A program made the position numbers and the translations under genes. The notes beneath the pieces are model-generated. The model saw only the letters and a program-made list of their open reading frames with translations. It was not told the origin of the DNA and did no database searches. Positions 30,035 to 41,230 of a stretch of 64,000 nucleotides of DNA are shown here, piece after piece. Position 1 is the first letter of the stretch. Every line of letters starts with the position of its first letter. Origin of the DNA: Ascarosepion bandense. Taxonomy: Eukaryota; Mollusca; Cephalopoda; Sepiida; Sepiidae. The DNA lies in assembly GCA_037127315.1 (NCBI GenBank), contig JBBBDQ010001614.1, positions 1,296,001 to 1,360,000 on the forward strand, in the 5' to 3' direction.

Positions 30035-30495
30035 AGCTATCATTGCATCAAAGAAGAGGCTCATCCCTTGTTTCCTGTTTAGGATGTGGTTTCCGGTTTT
30101 TCTCTTTTCCAATCTTTTCACTCTTTTTTTTTTCAATTGGAGTTGATAGACTAAACTGTCGCTCAGTTCACACTCCACCCACGTCTATTGAACTGGTGAA
30201 GAGGCTCATCCCTTGATTCCTGGTTAGGATGTGATTTCCGGTTTTCTCTTTACCAATCTTTTCACACTTATTTTTAAATTTTTTTTTCAATTGGAGTAGA
30301 TAGACTAAACTATCGCCCGGTTCACACTCCACCCACGTCTATTGAACAGGTGAAGAGGCTCATCCCTTGTTTCTTGCATGTGATTTCCGGTTTTTCTCTT
30401 TTTCCAATCTTTTCACTTTTACGTAGCCCCCTCCCTGCGCATCAGTGGCGTTTTCGCCTTGCTTGGGGTGATATGATTAAAAAAAAAAAAAAGAC
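30035..30495 (+). mobile_element. LINE-A 3' UTR with tandem units and poly-A
   Basis: Three units with GGCTCATCCCTTGTTTCCTG and GTTCACACTCCACCCACG, then CGCATCAGTGGCGTTTTCGC, CTTGCTTGGGGTGATATG and poly-A. It is the plus-strand counterpart of the 24.6-25.3 kb copy. Confidence 0.85.
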
Positions 30496-30545
30496 AAGTG
30501 TATTCTTATATTTCACCCATTTTGTATTCGCACCTAAAATAGTTG

Positions 30546-32235
30546 GCTACCCGAATGCATGGTTATCAGCAAAAAGAGCAGCACAAAATGCCTAATACAG
30601 GTGGGGAATACTAAAATCAAGCAGGTACAAAAATTTAAATACCTGGCAAGTGTTCCAACAGAAGAGGGAAAGTTCGACACACAGATCCGAAAGCGAATTG
30701 GCATGGCGAAGTACGCGTTCCAGAAGCTAAGTGGACTATGTTTTCTTTATTTTTTCAGCAGCCTTGACATGTTTGGAAAAGACATAAGGGTAATTAAGAA
30801 TCTCCACTGGGAACAAACTGCTTGCATACAGACAGGTAACGAATTCAGCAGATATACAAAGATAGGAAGGGTCGTAAGACAAGGATGTGTCTTTTCACCG
30901 GATCTATTCATCTTGTACAGCGAGATTATTCTGAGGACCCTAGAAGATATGCCAGGGTTCGTCATCGAAAGCCAAAATTTAAACAACATAAGGTAGGTAG
31001 ATAATACAGCAGACACAGAAAGGAAACTACAAGACCTCCGACAGAAGGTAGTTGAAGAGAGTGACAAGAAAGGACTACAAATAAACAGCAAGAAAACCGA
31101 ATGCATGGTCATCAGCAAAAAGGGCAGCCCAAAATACAGGTGAGTGATACTAAAATCAAGCAGGTACAAAAATTTAAATATCTGGGAAGTGTTCTAACAG
31201 AAAAGTGCGGCACAGAGATCAAAAGACGAACTTGCATGGCGAAGAACGAGTTCCAGAAGCTGAGTAAAGTATTAAGACACAGGAAAATTTCGCTAGAAAC
31301 AAAGAAGAGAGTACTAGATTGCTATGTGATGTCAGTTCTTCAATATGGCAGTGAATATTGGACAATATCATCAAAGATGAAGGAAAAACTTGAAGCAACT
31401 GAAATGTGCTTCTACAGAAGCATACTGGATATAAAGTGGGAGATCAATTCCATATAACAATCAATATATAAACTGACCCCTCACTTTGTGGTCACAGCTG
31501 TTTCTATACATTTATATCCCTGGGATCCAAAAGCACAAAGATGCATTCCAGAAGCTGAGTAAAGTATTAAGAAACAGGATAATATCGCTAGAAACAAAGA
31601 AGAGAGTACTGGATTGCTATGTGCTGTCAGTTCTTCAATATGGCAGAGAATGCTGGACAATATCATCAAAGATGAAGGAAAAACTTGAAGTAATTGAAAT
31701 GTGGCTCTACAGACGGATACTGTGGATATCATGGACCGAGCATGTGAGCCATGATGAGATTTTAGAAAGGATAAAAACGAAAAGGAAATTAAGACTAAAC
31801 ATCAGAAAGAGACAACTGAAGTTCATGGGACATGAAATGAGGAAGAAGGGCTTGGAGAACTTGTTACTAACAGGCCAGATAGAGGGGAAAAGAGACAGAG
31901 GAAAGCAGCGGATAACATATTTGAAGGGCCTGATCAGGTGGATGACAGAACGAGGGTTGCACTGTTTAACAGGAGAAGGCGTGATAAGAGCCACCAGAGA
32001 TAGGGAATGCAATGAGGAAGGAGGGCTTGGAGAACCTGATAGTAACAGGTCAGATAGAGGGAAAAAGAGACAGAGGAAAGCAGCGGATAACATATTTGAA
32101 GGGCCTGATCAGGTGGATGACAGAACAGAGGCTGCGAGATGTTACAGGAGAAAGTGTGAAAAGCCACCAGGGATAGGGAGACGGGGAAAGCAATGATCGC
32201 CTACGTCCTGAAAGGACAGGGCACATAAAAGAAGA
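30546..32235 (+). mobile_element. LINE-B cluster: scrambled and partly duplicated RT pieces
   Basis: 30546-30730 encodes the thumb (MVISKKSSTKCLIQVGNTKI, KFKYLASVPTEEGK). 30770-31010 encodes upstream RT text (GRVVRQGCVFSPDLFILY, FVIESQNLNNIR) ending in a stop where YADD should be. 31010-31455 repeats the thumb and extends to RKISLETKKRVLDCYVMS and LQYGSEYWTISS. A short satellite-like insert follows, and 31530-32235 repeats the tail (LRLNIRKRQLKFMGHEMRKK, ENLLLTGQIEGKRDRGKQR), itself duplicated at 32010-32150. Order and stops show this cannot make a working enzyme. Confidence 0.8.
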
Positions 32236-32236
32236 A

Positions 32237-32330
32237 GACTTTTATTTTAATCATTTCGCACGAAGCAAGACGATAAAGCCACTAAGACACAATGGGAGCT
32301 ACTAAGGAGGGAATGAAACAGACAAAGCAT
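32237..32330 (-). mobile_element. LINE-A-like 3' end
   Basis: AATCATTTCGCACGAAGCAA with AAGCCACTAAGACACAATGG; diverged 3' terminus. Confidence 0.5.
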
Positions 32331-33433
32331 TATTTTATAAAGGGTAGGGATGTTACTAAAAGATAAAAATTCAAGAATTGTTTTAATGTGTTTATATGTC
32401 ACTAAATTCAACCATGATATATATATTTCCCTAACTTTTCTCGCCATCAAAACGGAATGGTCCCTTATTTGTCTGACGTAATACTAGGTAGTATATCACG
32501 TGCTAACTAACGGCGGAACAGACACAATTATAGAATAATATTCTTCTTTTTCATTTCATCGCAAACAAGGTGAAAAAAAGCCACTAAGACACAATGGGTT
32601 ACAGAACGAAAAGGAATATACAAAAACATTATCAAAGAGAGAGGACAATAAAAGAAAAGTTATTTAGCAAACGCTAGATAATAACAGACATCTAATTGAA
32701 ATCTTTGGCGAATGTCGTTAACAGGATGACAAGAATCCAGAAAAAAGTAACACAGGCGAGAAGTACAAGAGACCTAAAATTCAAATCTCCTAAAGAGTGC
32801 TACATTTTGAGAGCCGAAAGGAGAACTGCTGGAGAAGCTGAATAACCCTTATCCGTAGTGCCGTGTTCGAGTGGAGGTTCGGCTCAAGGCCAAATCATTT
32901 TTTAAAGTATTTTTGTTGAAATCATAACAGTTAAAAAGGCTCTTGTACAGACGTCGGCCGACTTTTAACCCTGGATCCTTAGTGAGTGAGGAAAATTTGA
33001 AGAAAGCTAAGAAAATTTCATTGTATGGATATAAATCGTAACAAAACATTTTTCTAAATCCGCCTCACCCTATCAGTCAGTTAAGTGCCATACATACGAA
33101 TGTGATTCACAAAGCAATCCGACCGTCAGGTTGAATGTATCTTCGAACTTTTGTTGACATCCGCCGCTACACGTCTCCTCTGATTATATGTTGAGCATAT
33201 ATATGCTTATGTATGAATATATGTGTGTGTTCGCCGAACTGATGTATTTTTTTCTTAAATTTTCTCTTTTAAGGGAGCGACCTTTATTTTTATTCGTTAT
33301 TTTTTAGGTCTTTGTGAATCTCATTTGGGTAAAATCTTTTGTACAATAAAGACTGAAGCTAATGATGGTTCGCCTGAAATAGGCCTACACTTCCGATTTA
33401 CCATTAAATAACGTGCCTGTCTTAATTTTTCTG

Positions 33434-33436
<3 letters not shown>
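32331..33436. other. mostly unassigned; one more LINE-A-like 3' end at 32545-32640
   Basis: 32545-32640 has TCATTTCATCGCAAACAAGG and AGCCACTAAGACACAATGGG (minus strand). A SINE-T tip (CAGTCAGTTAAGTGCCATAC) is at 33074-33093. Otherwise no gene is supported. Confidence 0.4.

Positions 33437-33497
<61 letters not shown>
33437..33497. repeat. (TA)n microsatellite
   Basis: 61-bp TA run. Confidence 0.95.
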
Positions 33498-33499
<2 letters not shown>

Positions 33500-33719
33500 T
33501 CTTGCTTTCCTGGTGGCTACAACCTCCAGGAATTTAAATGCAATGTCAATACTCATCTATTAACCACTTGACTCTAGTTCTTTCCCCACCCCGTATATCC
33601 TTTCCTTTCTCTCCACCTTTGCAACTGTCATCACACCTGTATTCCCATCCTTCTCTTTCTCCTTTCTGTTTGGTTCGTCTTCCTCTTCACTCTCTTCTAA
33701 TTAATCTTTTTACTCTTAT
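33498..33719 (+). mobile_element. LINE-A fragment
   Basis: TTTCCTGGTGGCTACAACCT through the stop (ACCACTTGA) and most of the 3' UTR, then broken by the palindrome at 33724. Confidence 0.75.
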
Positions 33720-33723
33720 GAAA

Positions 33724-33737
33724 GCCCATACCGGTTG

Positions 33738-33830
<93 letters not shown>

Positions 33831-33844
33831 CAACCGGTATGGGC
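33724..33844. repeat. palindrome with (TA)n core
   Basis: GCCCATACCGGTTGCCA and its reverse complement flank a TA tract of about 85 bp with one phase slip. Confidence 0.9.
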
Positions 33845-33849
33845 TACAT

Positions 33850-33850
33850 A

Positions 33851-33887
<37 letters not shown>

Positions 33888-33889
33888 TG

Positions 33890-33972
<83 letters not shown>
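33850..33972. repeat. (TA)n and (GT)n microsatellites
   Basis: Two TA runs then a long GT run; produces several false open frames. Confidence 0.95.
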
Positions 33973-33978
<6 letters not shown>

Positions 33979-35165
33979 GTGGGTGAGAGTGGTTAATATA
34001 AGGCACAGGTATGTATCTCGACAAGATGCATGTAGACAAGACCTGTCCGCATCGTGCATAAAAATTCTGGGTGTTCCTTCAAAGTTGCGACACCTATCTC
34101 ATTTCCTGCTCGCAGTTGATTTAGACATGCGTGCCGTATTACGCTACGGATTAATTACTGAAGCTTTGCCTTTATCTTACATCTTGAGCGGTGTATCGTT
34201 GGAAATCATAAAACGCTAAAACCCCATCAATAATGCAATCCCTACTTCCAGTACAAGAAGGACAATGGCTTAGCAAGAAAGGGCGTAAAATGCGGCCACA
34301 TTTTATTCATCAACGAATCGCTGATCAAGTTGGTGTAAAAGTGAAGCGTTTAATTAAGGACAGAAATTGCAGTGCATCATAAAACTGAAATAGAGATCCC
34401 GTCGTTCGATCAAATCTTGACTTGCTTTTAATATCGCACACAACCAGCGACCATACCCCACCAACAACCGCATGTCACTTCTCTTACCGGACACCCACGC
34501 TCCAAAACCCGCTCGCAATCGACAATCTCAACGGGAAAATTTGAAATAACTGTTCCTCCCCCTACGACTTCTCAGTAGAGTTCTTTTGGTTTTAGCATTC
34601 TAATTATGCATTGAAATCGCGCTTGAGATAGATGACTGGGTGGTATAATGGTAGCGTTTGGGGTAAAGAGCTCGTATCTGCCGTGGCTAACAGCGCCGCC
34701 CCAACTACAGTGAGAAAGAAAGATTAAGAAATTGGTAAAGTTGACTCTTGGACATCACTTGCAGGATCTGTATACTCGATGAGGTTCCGCGGTTCTAATA
34801 TCCTTAAATGACAAGTGACATTGACTGGACTAATGTTGAAGAATCGGGACTAAGACCGAGCAATTAAAACTGCTCATATGATGTTATCTGTAAGGCGGTG
34901 GGTTGGGAAGACGCAGGTACTTTATTTTCACCAGCCACACCGACATCCCAATGGCAGGCAAGGCTTTACCTCGTGTCTCGCATTCTTTATCCACCTCGTT
35001 TCTTCATGCCTTATTCTATTGTGTCTCTGTAAATGTTGGTTTAAAGAAAAAGAAAAAACATAAGACATGATCATCTTTCGATTACGTTCCTTTATTCTTC
35101 TCGTCTTTCTTTTCTTGAAATACAGTGGTGGCAATGACAGCTGCGTCTATCGCTGCCTTCATTCA

Positions 35166-35166
<1 letters not shown>
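33973..35166. other. unassigned sequence
   Basis: Less AT-rich than its surroundings. A box A-like GGTGGTATAATGGTAGCG at about 34650 hints at another tRNA-derived repeat. The 80-residue frame from 33977 has no known domain. Confidence 0.35.

Positions 35167-35206
<40 letters not shown>
35167..35206. repeat. (TA)n microsatellite
   Basis: 40-bp TA run. Confidence 0.95.
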
Positions 35207-35210
<4 letters not shown>

Positions 35211-35355
35211 CCCAAAAAGAAATAGCATGTAGGTAAAATAATAAAAAAAACAGTTCCTATTAATATTAATTTTATTAATATTAAAAATGATCCAGGTAGA
35301 TAGCTTGATGTAAATAATGTTATGTATATACAGAGCTAAGTATGTATATTATATC

Positions 35356-35417
35356 AAATAAACTCCAAATACTATATTCGTTGTATAGTTATAAAACGAA
35401 TGTAGTATTCTGAGTTT

Positions 35418-35422
<5 letters not shown>
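35356..35422. repeat. inverted repeat, 27-bp arms
   Basis: AAATAAACTCCAAATACTAT... pairs imperfectly with ...GTAGTATTCTGAGTTTTATT around a 12-bp centre; it runs into (TA)n at 35423. Confidence 0.75.

Positions 35423-35461
<39 letters not shown>
35423..35461. repeat. (TA)n microsatellite
   Basis: TA run. Confidence 0.95.
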
Positions 35462-35464
<3 letters not shown>

Positions 35465-35729
35465 TTCCATATATATTTATATATACATAGTTCAGGTATT
35501 CGAAATATTGAAAGTATTTTCTAGCTAATCAATCTACGTATTCCGTTATATTAATCGTGCTTCATTAATATACGAGTAGGCATTTGCCATAAAAAATGGC
35601 GGTATAAAATTTATATCGATACACTAGCGAGAATGACGGCAACATATATATTGATGTACAGACTGAGTATTTTGCATTAAGATATAGGAAAAAAGATTTC
35701 TAACCCTTAGTTTGACAAAATATATATAA

Positions 35730-35762
<33 letters not shown>

Positions 35763-35798
35763 CGTGTGTGTGAACAACGGTATTTATTCTAACAGAAA

Positions 35799-35843
<45 letters not shown>

Positions 35844-36055
35844 TCACTATTGGACAACAAAAATATTGCAAAAAATGAAATAATAAGGTACCGTTAACGA
35901 GTAAACAGGTGGCAAGAGCTTTCGTAACTTGTAGTAAAGTTTAATAATTAGTAGTAAAGGAAATATATTGAGTTGACGCTGCCTTTCTATGGTTTCTCGA
36001 ATAGACTGAGCCGACGATATCTCAGTGTTGTCAGTCTCTCTATGAGCCTGCCAGG

Positions 36056-36059
<4 letters not shown>
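35462..36059. other. unassigned, with (GT)n and (TA)n at 35740-35840
   Basis: GT run near 35744-35771 and TA run at 35802-35840; the rest is unrecognised. Confidence 0.4.

Positions 36060-36107
<48 letters not shown>
36060..36107. repeat. (TA)n microsatellite
   Basis: 48-bp TA run. Confidence 0.95.
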
Positions 36108-36110
<3 letters not shown>

Positions 36111-36389
36111 ATTTGTTATATATATATTATATTATTTATATATTATATATGCGTGGTACTTATTTGAAAGCGCTCAATATCAGTGATAGAGCTGACATAT
36201 TCATAAAGATAGGTGTGAGTTTGTGACCCTGGGTTTCATGCTCTTGCGATCGTTTAGACAAACTGATTAATTTTTTTTTTAAAAATGGTTATATGCAGAG
36301 TTGCGTATATTCGTGTATTTTTGTGGAATTGGAGGAAAATCTGTCGTCATGACAGACGCAGACAGATATATATACATCTGTACACCCAT

Positions 36390-36391
<2 letters not shown>

Positions 36392-36440
<49 letters not shown>
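36392..36440. repeat. (TA)n microsatellite
   Basis: 49-bp TA run. Confidence 0.95.
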
Positions 36441-36441
<1 letters not shown>

Positions 36442-36661
36442 AAATAAAGAGGACCCAAGGTTTTACGATTTTGTGTTCTCTGGCATTTACTTTTTTATAA
36501 AAATTGCACAACGTAATAAATACTGTAGAGGATAATCTAATCATATAATTATGAATGAAAATCATTTTCACAACTAACATCTAACATTTCCTGATGACAA
36601 GATTAAAATCTGTTAACATAGAAACTTCCATGTCGCAATGTATTTTAATTTATAATTATAT

Positions 36662-36685
36662 GATATATATATAGATATATATATA

Positions 36686-36727
<42 letters not shown>

Positions 36728-36744
36728 TATATATATATATATAT
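36662..36744. repeat. (TA)n microsatellite, interrupted
   Basis: TA runs with GATA, TTTA and AATT interruptions. Confidence 0.9.
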
Positions 36745-37360
36745 TCCATTTATAAACGAGTTATTCCGCTTCCTAGGTTTCTCCTATTAGTGGTGTCTTC
36801 GGGCGATTTTTAATAACTGATTTTACCGTTTACCCTTTTTCTTTTTAAGAACGACCTTGTAACGATATTTTATTTGAACGTTCACGTGGCAGGGAATTTA
36901 TGAACGCGCAATTTTCAAATTAAAACGGAGTATGGCGTTTATCCACGATTGTATGAACCTAAGAAGTATTTCTTAGTGTGGATGCATTTAGTCATAATTT
37001 CCGTTCTTTCATTTAACAGTACGTTTTTGTTTAGGAATATATATATATATATATATATATACAACACGCTTTATTACAGTAAAGAGGAACCCCGTGATAC
37101 TGATTTACTTGATCTTGTAGAAGAAAAAAATAAACAAAGTCAAAGATACAACCGAATATATATCTAAAAATAAAAAATAAAACAATACTTTAACTTTACT
37201 TGGTGTTATACTACACGATAAAAACAGTTACATAAAACTTAATTTTCAATGGAAATCAATAAAAATGATCTTTGCAATTTATGTTCCTATCATGGTAATA
37301 GCATAAAATCAAAAACGATCACCAAATTCTAGTTCTAGTCATCATTTCCAGTTTTCAATA
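36745..37360. other. unassigned sequence
   Basis: No gene supported; a short TA run at 37038-37060. Confidence 0.4.
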
Positions 37361-37404
37361 TATATATATATATAAACTTATTTATAAATGGAACTTTGTC
37401 TCTC

Positions 37405-37419
37405 TGTGTGTGTGTGTAC

Positions 37420-37480
<61 letters not shown>
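37405..37480. repeat. (GT)n microsatellite inside the Hel-related element
   Basis: Long GT run; the C/V-rich open frame is an artefact of it. Confidence 0.95.
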
Positions 37481-37483
<3 letters not shown>

Positions 37484-37583
37484 CTGTGTGTATGTCCCTT
37501 ACCTGTAGACTACGAAACGGATGAACCGATTTTCTTGAAAATTTACCAATTTTACCAAAATTTTAATTTTTCTTATAAATTTA

Positions 37584-37587
<4 letters not shown>

Positions 37588-37622
<35 letters not shown>
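37588..37622. repeat. (TA)n microsatellite
   Basis: TA run inside the Hel-related element. Confidence 0.95.
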
Positions 37623-37626
<4 letters not shown>

Positions 37627-37815
37627 GCAAGATGTTTGTGTGTGTGTCCGTTTATCTGCCTGTATGTCTGTATTTTTTCAGCCCTTTTATTTTAGTTTTT
37701 GCTACGGGTTTGGCTCTAAGTAAGTATAATTGTAGTTCTTAATCTCGACCATGATACCATTTACTCAGAGGACTTATTTAGCCTTCAAAATTCAGTTTAC
37801 GACGAAAAATAATTC

Positions 37816-37817
<2 letters not shown>

Positions 37818-37867
<50 letters not shown>

Positions 37868-37900
37868 AGTTTTTATCTATCTATCTATCTATCTATCTGA
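37818..37900. repeat. (GT)n then (TCTA)n microsatellites
   Basis: GT run to 37866, then TATC/TCTA tetranucleotides at about 37874-37898. Confidence 0.95.
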
Positions 37901-38405
37901 CAGCGAAAAACTAACACCAGCAATATACGCGATCTCTCTGCAAGGCTTGCCAGTGTGTTCGTGCAGCGTTACAATTTTTACGCTTCTATGGAGCAACGTC
38001 CATCGCAGACAATGGCCATAAGACAACTACTCGACAGTCGAAACAATAGTGTCTGGGCGTGATAAAAACCTGATGCAATCACGGATGACGCAATATTTTT
38101 CAAGGTCAAATAACTTTCATCATACACCCAGAAAATAGGTTCATATTATTCCACACCTGTGAAAGTGACCCAACCTGAGGAAAAATTGATTACACCCTGA
38201 ACTCTAGTGGGTTCAAAATTGACTGTATAGTAAAAGCTCGAAAATAAAAAACAAAAGCAGTTATTTCAAATAATTTGCACAAGGGTGTATATATACATAT
38301 TTGTGTGTATGCGAAAACTTAGAGAAGTGAGATACATTTTGAAGTAGAGAAAGCTCTCAAATGCAAGCTACAAAATAAACGTTCACATTTTCCCTTAGAA
38401 AGTTG
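37901..38405. other. unassigned sequence
   Basis: No gene or known repeat seen. Confidence 0.4.

Positions 38406-38486
<81 letters not shown>
38406..38486. repeat. (TA)n(GT)n microsatellite
   Basis: TA then GT run abutting the inverted repeat at 38489. Confidence 0.95.
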
Positions 38487-38488
<2 letters not shown>

Positions 38489-38489
<1 letters not shown>

Positions 38490-38795
38490 AACACGTTGTA
38501 TTAAACGATAGAGACAACTTAGTTTTGCATATTTTCTAATCAGGCTTTTTATATCCAAATTATATTTATACAAATATTATCCATATTTTAACCTGATTAC
38601 TTTTGAACGTCATCGTTCATCATCAGGGTTCAAATTTTACGGTTTTACAATTCTTAACTATCAGAGACTTGGTTAACATATGGACAATATTTGCATAAAT
38701 ATAATTTGGAAATAAAAAGCCTCATAAGAAAATATGAGAAAATACAAAAGAAAATCTCCAAGACTAACTTGTCTATCGTTTAATACAACGTGTTT
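38489..38795. repeat. large imperfect inverted repeat
   Basis: Ends AAACACGTTGTATTAAACGA and its complement. Inner arms share CCAAATTATATTTATACAAA-type text. The centre (about 38590-38640) reads CTGATTACTTTTGAACGTCA and CATCATCAGGGTTCAAATTT. Confidence 0.85.
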
Positions 38796-38995
38796 CAAAG
38801 AAAAGATGCTGCCAAAATACACGTACTTTAATATATATAGAACGAAAGCTTAGATTAAATTATTAATAAATTATGTATCAATATTGTAATTTTCTTTCTT
38901 CATTTAATGATAATGCTATTCAGCTTATCAGAGAAAATGAAAAAGAATTTACCTAAAATAGTCAAAACTTGTCTATATTATTTAATGAAACATAT

Positions 38996-39203
38996 ACAGT
39001 ACTGTGCAAAAGTATTAGGGTCAAGAACTATTTTATATTTTATTTTTTGACAGAAAATAATTTAACTAAAGTAATTTGATTTGATTTGCTCAACAAATGC
39101 TTTAACAAGAAAAAATACTCGTGACAAAATAAATTTAATATTTATTATAATAGCTATCCGCTTTGAAATAATAAATAATTGCAACAATTTACAAATCGCA
39201 CCT
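38996..39203 (-). mobile_element. Tc1-like end fragment
   Basis: Starts GTACTGTGCAAAAGTATTAG and covers the 3' end and last transposase codons; truncated at (TA)n 39204. Confidence 0.75.
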
Positions 39204-39204
39204 A

Positions 39205-39248
<44 letters not shown>
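39204..39248. repeat. (TA)n microsatellite
   Basis: TA run between two Tc1 pieces of the same orientation. Confidence 0.95.
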
Positions 39249-39252
<4 letters not shown>

Positions 39253-39850
39253 TACTGTGCAAAAGTATTTGGACAAGAACTATTTTATATTTTATGAGGC
39301 ATATTAATAGAAAATAAACAATTTAATTAAAGTAATTTTATTTGATTTACTCAACAAATGCTTTACCCCCAAAAAATTCTTGTTTACAAAATAAATTTAA
39401 TGTTTAGTCTAATAGCCTTTTGCTTTGGTCACAGCCTTCATTCTGTCAGGCATTGATATCACAAGCTTTTTCAATGTATCTAATGGTATCTCCTGCCAAG
39501 CAGTTTGTATTTATTCCCAAAGTGTGTCGTGCAAAGTAATAATAGATTTATCAATTTTTTTTTAATCTAAAATGTCCCATAGATGTTCAATAGGATTAAG
39601 ATCAGGACTTTGTGGGGGCCAATTCAAATTTCGAAACCTTCTTTCCTTCTTCCTTTTTAATAAAATAATTTTTACAAAGGTTTGGCTTTTCACCCTGTGT
39701 GTGAATTTCAGTTTTTAGGAAAATCACCCCTGTCCTAATACTTTTGTTCACTACCGGTAGTGTCCAAAAGTGTTAGGACAGGGATGATTTTAAATTTTAT
39801 TTTGATGACTCATAAAAGATAAAATAGTTCTTGTCCTAATACTTTTGCAC

Positions 39851-39857
<7 letters not shown>
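39249..39857 (-). mobile_element. Tc1-like deletion derivative with transposase tail
   Basis: Both outer repeats (GTGCAAAAGTATTTGGACAA and TTGTCCTAATACTTTTGCAC), the inner palindrome around ACCGGT at 39755, and on the minus strand the WPPQSPDLNPIEHLWDIL-type region and SMPDRMKAVTKAK remnant are present. It is the longest copy of this derivative, with a few frameshifts. Confidence 0.85.

Positions 39858-39894
<37 letters not shown>
39856..39894. repeat. (TA)n microsatellite
   Basis: TA run at the Tc1 end, consistent with TA targeting. Confidence 0.95.
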
Positions 39895-39897
<3 letters not shown>

Positions 39898-39966
39898 AAA
39901 AAGAATAGACGTCATAATTATCCCAAAACCCGAGGAACCTTTCAGGCATCCCTCTTAGAAATATAA
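39895..39966 (-). repeat. dispersed repeat with GGTTCCTCGGGTTTTGGG
   Basis: Reverse complement of the start of 40385-40445; together they make an inverted pair about 450 bp apart. Confidence 0.7.
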
Positions 39967-40261
39967 GAACAACCTAAGCAGTTCTGGATTCAGCAATTGG
40001 CCAACACCTGCTGGACAATCAAGCATGTGCCTTCCTCGTATGAGAACAATTGGTTTTCTGTTTTACACAGTGCTCGGCCGACTTATCATATTCGTGTTTT
40101 GGAGGCTATTTGCCTAAAAATCCATCAGCCGAGCCTGTGTAGGCAGAAAGAGCATTTCCTTCGCTCCTTGCAATTACTGGAGAGTTTGTGAGTGTAACAT
40201 TTTTTCTCTTTTATTTCACTCTTGTGGAAGTTATATGTATACACCCCCCCCACTTACATTT

Positions 40262-40445
40262 TAATTTTTTTTTTTCGTTAAGGTTTACTTTTAAACGAGT
40301 TCCATCTTCTCCCAGTATTGTGAGTAATACCTTTTCGTTTTGTCCTTTTTCATGACCCTTTACAATTTAAGCCAACGAAGTTGGCCGAAAGGTTCCTCGG
40401 GTTTTGGGATAATTATGACGTCTATTCTTTTTAAAGTTATCTGTG
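40262..40445 (+). repeat. dispersed repeat, plus copy
   Basis: Shares GAGTTCCATCTTCTCCCAGT, GGCCGAAAGGTTCCTCGGGT and TTATGACGTCTATTC with 5764-5945. Confidence 0.7.
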
Positions 40446-40464
40446 GTTTCTGTGGGTACAAATC

Positions 40465-40465
<1 letters not shown>

Positions 40466-40498
<33 letters not shown>
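40466..40498. repeat. (TA)n microsatellite
   Basis: TA run. Confidence 0.95.
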
Positions 40499-40499
<1 letters not shown>

Positions 40500-40604
40500 C
40501 GCTATTTACGCTCTCTCACACACTGACTGACAACTGTGGAAGAATGGTAGATTAAGTCAAAAGGGCGTAATTCATAATTATTAATAGTCATATTTGCAGG
40601 GTAA

Positions 40605-40648
40605 AGGAAGGAAGGAAGGAAGGAAGGAAGGAAGGAAGGAAGGAAGGA
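40605..40648. repeat. (GGAA)n microsatellite
   Basis: Eleven tetranucleotide units. Confidence 0.95.
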
Positions 40649-40649
40649 A

Positions 40650-41230
40650 TGGTGTATGGAAGTAAGGAACAAACGTATGTAGCAATATGTATCAATCAGG
40701 ATCTAAGAATTTAAATATTTTTTTTCTGTGGAAGCATGTAGTCATTAATTCACTTTTTTGTTAAGTAGATTAGGGTTATTTATATGGTATAAGTTTTTCC
40801 AAAAGGCATAAGTTACATCTGTTTCATTTTTCATTGTAAGATTTGGTTTTAGGGACGATATTCCAGGTAATAATTGAGACTTTGTTATTTTTTTAATTTC
40901 TAATAATATATAGATAAAGCAGTACTTTTGCTGTATTTACTCTTGTTTAACGACAACATATGGTTGTAAAAACAAAGTTTCCACATGTTAGCGGTCGATC
41001 CAAAGTAAAAAATTTAACTTCATCATCATCATCATCATCCGAATGGATGCGTGTTCCATAAACAATACTTTTAGACATACACTGGCCATAGACTTATTTT
41101 TCAGAAAGGTGTAATTATTTTTAGAAAGGTCATTAATACATTCTGGGGGCGACAAAATAATAAAAGACCTAGTACCATAAAAGCGTAAACTGGAAAATTT
41201 GATTAAACTGCCAAAAGTTTGCGTTACGAT
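40650..41230. other. unassigned sequence
   Basis: AT-rich, with a short CAT run at 41020-41038; no gene. Confidence 0.4.

Larger units (their letters stand above)
37371..37815 (+). mobile_element. Hel-related element, ends missing
   Basis: AAACTTATTTATAAATGGAA (the Hel 5' end without its first bases, which merge into (TA)n) is followed by (GT)n and AACCGATTTTCTTGAAAATT, then text shared with 18049-18565. It stops in (GT)n at 37818; no CTAG hairpin end. Confidence 0.6.

Noticed and set aside
38590..38640. Hammerhead at the centre of the 38.5-kb inverted repeat (CTGATGATGAACG on the minus strand)
   Set aside because: CUGAUGA is present but GAAA is not at the required place (AAAAG follows stem II).
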